Program-made: the position numbers and the translations under genes
Part shown: in pieces, positions 52,448 through 58,699 of the stretch
Layout of the letters: each line of letters opens with the position of its first letter
Position numbering within the stretch: the stretch's first letter is position 1
Notes under the pieces: model-generated
What the model was told of the DNA's origin: nothing
The model's input: the letters and a program-made list of their open reading frames with translations, nothing else
The model's database searches: none
DNA from: a virus
Strand: one strand, 5' to 3'
Length of the DNA: 64,000 nt
Virus record (IMG/VR): IMGVR_UViG_3300044617_001715
Coordinates: 1-64,000 of that record

Positions 52448-53305
52448 CTAATTGTTTTGAGTCTGAAGTTCTTTATGTGTAGACTGCGTGTCCAACATAA
52501 GAATTGCACTGGTGATTGTGCATTTTGTTTTGTTAATAAGGTCTTTAGTAGCCATTAAAGTCATATCTAAAATGTTTTCGTAATGGCTTGCTTTGTTTTC
52601 AATATGATCTAAAGCTTTTAATTTACTTTGCAAAGCATGATTCTTTAAATCGCCCGAATAGACTTCAGTAGATATTGTGTTAATCTTCTGAGCAAGCTCG
52701 TCCAAAATACCTTCAAGTACCACTTGTTTTTCTTTTTCACCCAATTCGTGGTTTACATGATAGATTCGAACAGGACTTTGCTTTTCAAGTTTTTCTGAAA
52801 GAATCCTAAAGATAGTCATAGAGCTTTCGGCTAACCAATAGATACCACCACAAGAACGCAAACTTGTACCGTACAATCCATTTGGAACAGACATGATGAT
52901 ATTTTTAAGAGTTCTAGAAACATCATTAGGTGTGAAGTATTTATTTAGTCCTTCATACATGTTGTTTACAAAACTTAATTCTTTTTCATTTACATTTGTC
53001 ATTATGACTTTATCTAAAGAAGCACTGATAAAATAAGAACAAATGTATTGTCGTTCATTTTTCTCAAGGCCTTTTTGTTCTCTAAGGATCTCGTAACCTT
53101 GAGCATTTAATTGACGAATTAAATATCCATCTTTTTCTGAATAAACAGTCTTAAGAGAATCGTACAACACGGTAAGATTAGTTCTCCCTTTAGGGGTGAA
53201 CTCTTTTAATCCACATTCAATTAGCAAATCTGTTAAAACTTTCTTATCAACATTTGCTGAATCCCAAAAAATCAATGAACCTTTTCCTGTGGTGGTAGTT
53301 ATCAT
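52448..53305 (-). CDS. Protein between MoxR and VWA genes (285 aa)
   Basis: A 285-residue alpha/beta protein with an N-terminal IFWDSANVDKKVLTDLLIECGL segment and later helices rich in Lys and Glu. I recall similar proteins beside MoxR/VWA pairs in phages and planctomycetes (possibly the DUF6744 type), but this is uncertain. Spacing of 12 bases from the ATPase and 8 bases from the VWA gene fixes the three as one operon. It may be the adaptor or target of the ATPase. Confidence 0.5.
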   Translation of the reverse strand: MITTTTGKGSLIFWDSANVDKKVLTDLLIECGLKEFTPKGRTNLTVLYDSLKTVYSEKDGYLIRQLNAQGYEILREQKGLEKNERQYICSYFISASLDKVIMTNVNEKELSFVNNMYEGLNKYFTPNDVSRTLKNIIMSVPNGLYGTSLRSCGGIYWLAESSMTIFRILSEKLEKQSPVRIYHVNHELGEKEKQVVLEGILDELAQKINTISTEVYSGDLKNHALQSKLKALDHIENKASHYENILDMTLMATKDLINKTKCTITSAILMLDTQSTHKELQTQNN

Positions 53306-53317
53306 TTTAATTACTCC

Positions 53318-54340
53318 TTAAATAGTACATACACTTTTGACAAACGAAGAATTAGCTTGTAACCAATTGACAAATTCTGGAACTTTAAGCAGAGCAATTT
53401 TTTGATATTCTTTATCAGAAGTCTGATAGCTTCTAATAGATGCTACACTCATTTCGTTGCAACCTTCTTGAGCATAACGAAGAGCGATTTTGGTTGCAGG
53501 TATTGCGTATTGTTTGCAATCTTTATTAACTCGACTAGAAAATCCAGCCATAAGTGCGTAACGAGCATCTTGTTTTTTAGGCAAAACACAAGTGTCAGGG
53601 TTAGCCATGATGTCGTTAAAGTTAATTTCATTAAGCAATCGATGAAACGCTAAGAACGCTGGAGCAATTTCTTTACCTACTAAGCCCGATACAATAGAAG
53701 GCAAAACAGACAAAGGTGCATTTTTATACGAACTAAGCATTTCCCAACTTCGTGGAGAAGCAAAACACTCTTGCTCTTTAGACGGATCAAAAGTTGAAAG
53801 ATGCTGCGGAGCAAAATTAATATAACCTAAAACGGAATCCCATGTTCCTTTAGAGGTTGCGTATTCAATCCAATCTTCGTAATGACTTTCTGCTGTGATA
53901 TGAACCACCCTGTTTTTCATAGCACTAATCATTCTGTTAGCTCCGGTGCGATCTGTAGTTCGATTACCGGCAAGAATTATTCGGGTATCTTCTGGAAGTT
54001 TATGATCGCCAAACTGATAGTCATAAACAGCTTGCAAAGATGCACCTTGAATTTCTGGACGAGCTTGTGAAAATTCATCAAACAAAATTACAGTTTTATC
54101 TGTCGTAGGAAAAAAGCTTGGTTTTAACCAACGCAAAAATCCTCCAACATCTACGGGTAGTCCGCGAAGATCAACAGGATCTAAAGTGGCTAAACGAACA
54201 TCAATCAATGTGTAGCCAACCTTTTCTACAACTTGTGAAATAATTTTTGATTTGCCGATGCCAGGAGGCCCCCAAATCATTAACGGTACTTTGGTCTTTA
54301 GTGATTCTTCAATTGCAATTTCTAAAAGCTTTGGACGCAT
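53318..54340 (-). CDS. MoxR-type AAA+ ATPase
   Basis: A 340-residue AAA+ ATPase. Walker A is WGPPGIGKS (K30), Walker B ILFDEFSQA (D88, E89), then sensor-1 region ILAGNRTTD and an arginine-finger region further on. The general layout is that of the MoxR branch, which remodels or inserts metals into partner complexes together with VWA proteins such as the one encoded two genes downstream. In a phage the partner may be viral or host. It begins two bases after the upstream gene. Confidence 0.8.
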   Translation of the reverse strand: MRPKLLEIAIEESLKTKVPLMIWGPPGIGKSKIISQVVEKVGYTLIDVRLATLDPVDLRGLPVDVGGFLRWLKPSFFPTTDKTVILFDEFSQARPEIQGASLQAVYDYQFGDHKLPEDTRIILAGNRTTDRTGANRMISAMKNRVVHITAESHYEDWIEYATSKGTWDSVLGYINFAPQHLSTFDPSKEQECFASPRSWEMLSSYKNAPLSVLPSIVSGLVGKEIAPAFLAFHRLLNEINFNDIMANPDTCVLPKKQDARYALMAGFSSRVNKDCKQYAIPATKIALRYAQEGCNEMSVASIRSYQTSDKEYQKIALLKVPEFVNWLQANSSFVKSVCTI

Positions 54341-54342
54341 GA

Positions 54343-54840
54343 TTATCGTTTCCTTATTGAGTCTTTGTTTAAGACAGTGGTGTTTGTAAATTCGAGTGCA
54401 ATGTAGCTGTAAGACAATTCAAAACTTGATAGATGAGTAGGTTTTTTGAATAAAAATTTGTTAAAGTATTCTTCAATAATTTCGTACAATTTGAATTCTT
54501 CAATCTCTAAACGAACAACAATATTATTTACAGTAATTTGAAATTTAAAATCGGGATTTAAGTTAGCGTACTTTTCAAAAAGTACATCAGCGTTTGTCAA
54601 ACCATTTAAAAACAATTCGTGTTTAGATAACCAGTAAACTAATATGTCACCAAAAATAATTGCTGAATCTGATTCTTTAATTTCGGGGGTTAGTTCGCTG
54701 CTGTATGGTACACGCAAACTAACTTTCTTTAACCCTGTTGGCTCTTTTGCCAAAATTGTTTTTGTTATTTCTGACAACTGAGTTACTGATGCTGGCGGTA
54801 TTGTTTTCCAAAAAACATCTTCGCTAAGACTTACATTCAT
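54343..54840 (-). CDS. First gene of the MoxR/VWA operon, unknown (165 aa)
   Basis: A 165-residue alpha/beta protein whose start is preceded by AGGAG and by a long A+T-rich non-coding stretch that probably contains the operon promoter. It ends two bases before the ATPase start. A segment with regular hydrophobic spacing (KFQITVNNIVVRLEIEEFKLYEIIEEYFNKFL) suggests a beta-alpha domain. No motif is recognised. Its place at the operon head makes a regulatory or recognition role possible. Confidence 0.5.
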   Translation of the reverse strand: MNVSLSEDVFWKTIPPASVTQLSEITKTILAKEPTGLKKVSLRVPYSSELTPEIKESDSAIIFGDILVYWLSKHELFLNGLTNADVLFEKYANLNPDFKFQITVNNIVVRLEIEEFKLYEIIEEYFNKFLFKKPTHLSSFELSYSYIALEFTNTTVLNKDSIRKR

Positions 54841-55385
54841 AACTAGACTCCTATGTACCTAAAGGTACTATGAGATAATAATTAGTCAATACTTTAGTAA
54901 TAATTATTCCTACCTCCTTTCTAAAAATTTCCATTTAAAGAAAAAAATAACTTTTAAAAATAAGGTTTAACCGCAAAGCTATATTTAACAAGGACTTACA
55001 AACTAATTAAATCTTGAAAACAAACAAAATAACAAAGTTTAAATTTAAAATTTAATTACAAACTGTTATGTACAAACAACTTAGGTTAAATAAAAAGTTT
55101 AAATTTGAGGCATTTCTTTAAAAAGCAAACATTGGTTTAGATGTAACTATATACAAGATAATACTTTACATTGTTTTTTAAGTGTATTTTTTAAAAATAA
55201 CAAGTGTTTAAAAAAAACCTAAAACTGACCCTTGGTATAAATCACAAATAATTTTATGATGACTTTTTATGTTGAGGTCTATAACTTACCCCAACGATTC
55301 TTTATTTAAAAAAAAAATAAGGAAGGGCGATCTATTTATATTAGACCTAATAGAATTGCAGTAAATTTTTAAAGAGTAGTCTTAC
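54841..55385. other. A+T-rich non-coding region, candidate origin
   Basis: Some 545 bases with no open frame of note, very A+T-rich. Next to the MoxR operon start is a GTACC/GGTAC inverted repeat (54855-54868). AAGTTTAAATTT appears twice (about 55035 and 55097), and ATTCCTACCT (54906-54915) matches motifs upstream of two other genes. Such a region between divergent replication genes is a natural place for an origin or promoters, but no iterons are evident. Confidence 0.35.
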
Positions 55386-55438
55386 TGATCGCTCAAGGTG
55401 TCGGCCCGCCCTGACGGGCGGCCTCCACCTTTCGATCA
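55386..55438. other. Large G+C-rich inverted repeat at the end of the exonuclease gene
   Basis: Within the A+T-rich surroundings, nested arms TGATCG/CGATCA (55386-55391 and 55433-55438), AAGGTG/CACCTT and a central CCGCCC-TGAC-GGGCGG make a long cruciform with short internal loops. It ends on the stop codon of the YqaJ gene. On the minus strand it could terminate transcription, although no T run follows at once. A protein-binding or origin role is also possible. Confidence 0.5.
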
Positions 55439-56050
55439 ATAAAACATATGGTCGGCAGGCTCGACACCAGACACTACACAGCCCCAAAATATTTCTTCAA
55501 AGAGTTCTAATTTTAAAATGTCTTCTTTTTCGGGTTTATAAGAAACCAAAGCATATCGATCCACCTTAGGATAGGTAGGATTATAACTAAGATAGTGGGC
55601 TTGTTTTGCTCCGGTTACTAAGATTTGATGTTGTAACTGAGGCAGATACTTTTCTGGAATTGAATTGTTTAATGCAGAATCATGGTCTTTTTTGCCTGGG
55701 CATTTGATCTCTAAAATAGTTCGAGAGTACGGCTCCCACCCATCAAGACTTGCTTTGATATAATTTTTTGTAGAATGAAAAGCACAAAGCGGTGTTACAG
55801 ATTTTTTAATCCACCCAGAATACCATCGTCTTACATCACCTTCTAATACTTGACCCCGCCTCATTCGTTCATTAATCCAAACTGATCTTTCTTTTTGCTC
55901 TGCTTCCCCGCGTTTTTCTTTCCAAAGGTCGTACCGATTACGATCAAAGTGCTTTCCTTTAACAATTACGGGGGCATCAGAGCTACCTATACCGTAAGTT
56001 CGCCAGCTTAACCATTCAGTAGAACCTTGTTCGAGAGTTATTTCTCTCAT
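55436..56050 (-). CDS. YqaJ-family (lambda Exo-like) recombination exonuclease
   Basis: A 204-residue PD-(D/E)XK exonuclease: RRGQVLEGDVRRWY (E70), the catalytic KASLDGWEP (D103), ILEIKCP (E114-x-K116) and YLPQLQHQILVTG, the typical YqaJ order. It digests one strand of double-stranded DNA so that an annealing protein can load. Its usual RecT/Red-beta partner is encoded on the opposite strand at 56860. Together they would form a phage recombination pair, split here across a divergent promoter region. Confidence 0.85.
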   Translation of the reverse strand: MREITLEQGSTEWLSWRTYGIGSSDAPVIVKGKHFDRNRYDLWKEKRGEAEQKERSVWINERMRRGQVLEGDVRRWYSGWIKKSVTPLCAFHSTKNYIKASLDGWEPYSRTILEIKCPGKKDHDSALNNSIPEKYLPQLQHQILVTGAKQAHYLSYNPTYPKVDRYALVSYKPEKEDILKLELFEEIFWGCVVSGVEPADHMFY

Positions 56051-56373
56051 AGTTTTTTATTCAAATCTGAAAGAGCTTGTTTTTTTAAAACAATTTTTTC
56101 AACTAATTGTGGAATTGCCAATTCAAAACATTGTTTAAGGATATCTTCTTTAGAAATCTGTAAACCCGCTGAAACTTTATTTAGTAAAGATAGTTCTTCT
56201 GTACTAAAATCTAAAACAAGACCTGCCTCACCTGGGTTAACACTAGACAAAAGCTTTTCGCAAGCAAATCGAATAGCAGAAGAGAATGAAATGTGCTGGT
56301 TTAAAGCATATTTATCCATCTTTTTTGCAATGTCTTTAGTTAAAACTATTGATCGTTTTTCTATTTCGCTCAT
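56047..56373 (-). CDS. Small helical protein, possible ribbon-helix-helix regulator (108 aa)
   Basis: A 108-residue protein overlapping the exonuclease start by four bases. The N-terminal part, RSIVLTKDIAKKMDKYALNQHISFSSAIRFACEKLL, is like a ribbon-helix-helix DNA-binding motif, followed by helices and a Lys-rich C-terminus. Inverted repeats lie just upstream (56405-56464). The gene may thus regulate its own promoter. This rests on a short, low-specificity resemblance. Confidence 0.45.
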   Translation of the reverse strand: MSEIEKRSIVLTKDIAKKMDKYALNQHISFSSAIRFACEKLLSSVNPGEAGLVLDFSTEELSLLNKVSAGLQISKEDILKQCFELAIPQLVEKIVLKKQALSDLNKKL

Positions 56374-56404
56374 CTTTTTTTCTCAACATATTTTCTTTTT
56401 TGAG

Positions 56405-56464
56405 TTTGTGTGTTAGATTCTTAAAAGAAAAACACACAAATTCCGACCTATTATTCTTAATAGG
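56405..56464. promoter_or_regulatory. Divergent operator region with two inverted repeats
   Basis: Two exact inverted repeats lie between the divergent operons. One is TTTGTGTGTT/AACACACAAA (56405-56414 and 56431-56440), the other CCTATT...AATAGG (56447-56464, six-base arms). GTGTGTTA recurs at about 56483. They are candidate operators, possibly for the adjacent ribbon-helix-helix-like protein. The remaining bases to 56570 hold no gene. Confidence 0.45.
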
Positions 56465-56570
56465 TTTAAAGAATTATTACAAGTGTGTTACCTAATTATT
56501 AACAAAGTAATAAGCAAATCGTTAAAAATTAAAAAAAATTACAAATTCCTACTTTATCAATAATTTATTA

Positions 56571-56598
56571 TTGACAAATTATTACCGCAGTATATATT
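56571..56598 (+). promoter_or_regulatory. Sigma-70-like promoter of the replication operon
   Basis: TTGACA at 56571-56576 and TATATT at 56593-56598 are 16 bases apart in A+T-rich DNA, upstream of the rightward replication genes. The -35 box is a perfect consensus. Confidence 0.65.
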
Positions 56599-56654
56599 TA
56601 TATCATCGCCCAATAAACCATTCCTCACACACGAAATGAGAGAGAGAGCGAACA

Positions 56655-56867
56655 GTGCCCAGCTTAAGCAAATCCAACGTACTAGAAAATTTAGACAAAA
56701 AAAGTTCTTCCAACACGGCAACGGTTGTAGAAATTCCAAACGAACTTTGGGAAAAAGTACAAGAGTGGTATTTCGCCTCTCTTCCCGAATCGTCTCGCAT
56801 GGAACTTCTATCAAATTACATTTTATCGTTAGCCTTAATCTTGGAAGGGAATGAAAGCCATGAGTAA
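56655..56867 (+). CDS. Small hypothetical protein, first gene of the replication operon (70 aa)
   Basis: The start is GTG at 56655, about 57 bases after the -10 box, with GAGAGAG as a ribosome binding site. The 70 residues include TATVVEIPNELWEKVQEWYFASLPESSRMELLSNYILSLALIL, mostly helical, and the stop lies inside the next gene. Another frame starting at 56636 covers the same DNA but lacks coding character (Arg/Lys/Phe-rich). No family is recognised. Confidence 0.5.
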   Translation: MPSLSKSNVLENLDKKSSSNTATVVEIPNELWEKVQEWYFASLPESSRMELLSNYILSLALILEGNESHE

Positions 56868-57567
56868 CATTATTACAACAAACGGAGAAGGTGAAGAAAA
56901 CTTTTTCGGAGAAATTGAAAATATTGCAAATCACTTTGTGCAGTCTGGATATTTTAAAGACTTAAGAAGTGTGTCACAAGCAGTCGTAAAAATTCTTAAG
57001 GGCCGAGAGTTAGGCATTGGGCCATTTACAGCCATTGACCAGATAAATATGATTCAAGGTAGACCTAGCCCTAATGCAAACCTTATTGCAGCCCTTATTC
57101 GAAAATCAAAAGATTATGATTACGAAATACTAGAGCACACAGATCAAGTGTGTCGATTACAAATCCTTCGACACGGTAAACCCTCTGGCCCTCCAGTTGA
57201 ATTTACTTACGAGAATGCAAAAAAAGCTGGCTTAACTCGCAATGCAACTTATCAGGCATATCCCCGCAATATGTTGTTTGCAAGAGCTATTAGTAATGCT
57301 GCTAAATTTGGTTGCCCCGATGTTACTACAGGGCTTTACGTTCCAGAAGATTTTGAAGGTACTCCTGTTATAGACATTATCGAAAGTAAAAAACCTTCTA
57401 ATGACGTAACAACATTGCTTAGGCTGTCAATGGAAACCGGAACAACTCTTGAGGACATCAATATAACTTTTGACACTACCTTCACGGAATGGAGTTCGGT
57501 ATGCAAAGACCCGGAAATGTTGGTGCAAATAATGAAATTCCTAAACACCAAAAAAGAGACTCAATAG
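56860..57567 (+). CDS. RecT-like single-strand annealing protein
   Basis: A 235-residue protein if it starts at the ATG at 56860; an ATG nine bases earlier is an alternative (238 residues), and GGAAGG sits between the ideal spacings for both. The segments VVKILKGRELGIGPFTAIDQINMIQGRPSPNANLIAALIR, TYENAKKAGL, YPRNMLFARAISNAAKFGCPDV and GLYVPEDF match the RecT-type annealing proteins of phages. It binds single-stranded DNA and pairs complementary strands, acting with the YqaJ exonuclease. It also fits replication-coupled repair. Confidence 0.75.
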   Translation: MSNIITTNGEGEENFFGEIENIANHFVQSGYFKDLRSVSQAVVKILKGRELGIGPFTAIDQINMIQGRPSPNANLIAALIRKSKDYDYEILEHTDQVCRLQILRHGKPSGPPVEFTYENAKKAGLTRNATYQAYPRNMLFARAISNAAKFGCPDVTTGLYVPEDFEGTPVIDIIESKKPSNDVTTLLRLSMETGTTLEDINITFDTTFTEWSSVCKDPEMLVQIMKFLNTKKETQ

Positions 57568-57983
57568 TAAAAGTTTGGCAAAATCAATTTGGATCTGGTG
57601 TAGCACCATTGAAACAAAACAAAAGAAAACAAGAAAAGTTTTCTACCGGAGCAGTAAGAGATAGTCGCAAGGCAAAAGGAAGATACGATCTTCTTCCGTG
57701 GTCAGTATTGCAGTTGTTAGCAGAACGGTTTGAGGAAGGTGCGGTTAGATACGGAGAAAGAAACTGGGAAAAAGGACAACCTCTTTCCCGCTATCTAGAC
57801 TCTTGCCTGCGACATCTCTTTCAGCACTTAGAAGGAAGAACAGACGAAAAACATAGTGTAGCTGCTTTGTGGAATCTTATGGCTTTTGTTTGGACACAAG
57901 AATCAATTAAAAACAAAACACTACCAAATACATTGGACGATCTTAAAAAGAAAAGTCCATCTCGAAACATTCGGGGAAAGTGA
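57501..57983 (+). CDS. dATP/dGTP diphosphohydrolase domain protein (DUF5664/MazZ-like)
   Basis: The start at 57501 has GGAG six bases upstream and lies inside the end of the RecT-like gene. The 160-residue product carries FSTGAVRDSRKAKGRYDLLPWSVLQLLAERFEEGAVRYGERNWEKG and then SCLRHLFQHLEGRTDEKHSVAALWNLMAFVW. This is the PF18909-type dATP/dGTP diphosphohydrolase domain also known from MazZ. Family knowledge: such enzymes adjust purine deoxynucleotide pools, in some phages for diaminopurine DNA. No PurZ is in this window, so its purpose here is open. Confidence 0.75.
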   Translation: MQRPGNVGANNEIPKHQKRDSIVKVWQNQFGSGVAPLKQNKRKQEKFSTGAVRDSRKAKGRYDLLPWSVLQLLAERFEEGAVRYGERNWEKGQPLSRYLDSCLRHLFQHLEGRTDEKHSVAALWNLMAFVWTQESIKNKTLPNTLDDLKKKSPSRNIRGK

Positions 57984-58058
57984 AGGGGGCGAATCGTGTC
58001 GTACCTTTCAAGTTTTGCTGGGGCTTTCCCCGAATAACTATACGCAACACCCAGCAAA
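57969..58058 (+). ncRNA. H-type pseudoknot leader of the SSB-like gene
   Basis: Two exact inverted repeats interlock: stem 1, ATTCGGGGAAAG (57969-57980) with CTTTCCCCGAAT (58024-58035), 12 bp; stem 2, TTTGCTGGG (58014-58022) with CCCAGCAAA (58050-58058), 9 bp. The order 1-2-1'-2' with a single base at the junction is that of an H-type pseudoknot. A small bulged stem is possible in loop 1 (about 57981-58010). It spans the stop codon of the dNTPase gene and ends 25 bases before the ATG of the next gene. Confidence 0.65.
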
Positions 58059-58083
58059 GTTGCTCTAAAACAAAGGAAAAACA

Positions 58084-58602
58084 ATGAGCGAAAGATTGTA
58101 CAAAGAAAACAAATTCTACCAAGCAACTGTTGTTGGGCAATTGCTTACCACTTCTAAAAGTGGTGATCCTCAATTCCGTTTGGAAATTGAGCTTGCTGGG
58201 ATTTTGAAAAGCAAAACTGTGGAAGAAGGTGTAGAAGAATTAGCTGACGAGCTTAAAGCTAATAAAGTTATATTCTTTACTTTTAATCCAGAACCTTCAC
58301 GCATGGCTCGCTGCTTCCGTGACCTTGCAATTATTGGTTTGAACTCTATGGACATTGGTTTGCTTGATCCTGACAACGCAAAAGGATTAAAGCTTATTGG
58401 TAAGTCTGTTTTGGTTCGACCAAGATATTCTACTGATCCAACAACTGGTGGCGAAAACGATTGGTGGAATCTTTGCACACCTGCACCAGTTCCTAAAAAG
58501 ATTTCAGCCGATGTTCTTAAACGCTTTAAAGAAGATCACTCAGAAGCTTTGATCGAAGCGTTTTCAAACAAAGACAAAAAAGCAGAGGCTCTACCTTTTT
58601 AG
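58084..58602 (+). CDS. Putative single-stranded DNA-binding protein
   Basis: AAAGGA lies seven bases before the ATG. The 172-residue protein begins with a beta-rich segment (YQATVVGQLLTTSKSGDPQFRLEIELAGIL), fitting an OB-like fold. It continues with FFTFNPEPSRMARCFRDLAIIGLN and ends in KKAEALPF. SSB proteins end with a similar hydrophobic Pro-Phe tip that recruits partners. Phage proteins of this type occur beside RecT and polymerase genes. The leader pseudoknot recalls T4 gene 32. The family is not certain. A terminator at 58624 follows. Confidence 0.5.
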   Translation: MSERLYKENKFYQATVVGQLLTTSKSGDPQFRLEIELAGILKSKTVEEGVEELADELKANKVIFFTFNPEPSRMARCFRDLAIIGLNSMDIGLLDPDNAKGLKLIGKSVLVRPRYSTDPTTGGENDWWNLCTPAPVPKKISADVLKRFKEDHSEALIEAFSNKDKKAEALPF

Positions 58603-58623
58603 TATAATTGTCTAAACATTAAG

Positions 58624-58656
58624 CAGCGGGAACAGAAAAACTCCCGCTGTTTTTTT
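58624..58656 (+). terminator. Intrinsic terminator after the SSB-like gene
   Basis: An 8-bp perfect stem CAGCGGGA/TCCCGCTG (58624-58631 and 58642-58649) is followed by seven T (58650-58656). It separates the recombination genes from the primase-helicase and polymerase genes, so the latter depend on readthrough or an unseen promoter. Confidence 0.85.
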
Positions 58657-58699
58657 GTCTCTAAAAATAAAAAATACCCAAGCAAAGGTGCAGCTTATC

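Noticed and set aside
56636-56854. An alternative frame starting at 56636 over the first replication-operon gene
   Set aside because: The product is Arg/Lys/Phe-rich without domain character, while the GTG-start frame ends in an overlap with the next gene as neighbours do.
58655-58699. Upstream TTG start of the primase-helicase
   Set aside because: It lies in the T run of a strong terminator; the ATG at 58700 has a proper ribosome binding site.
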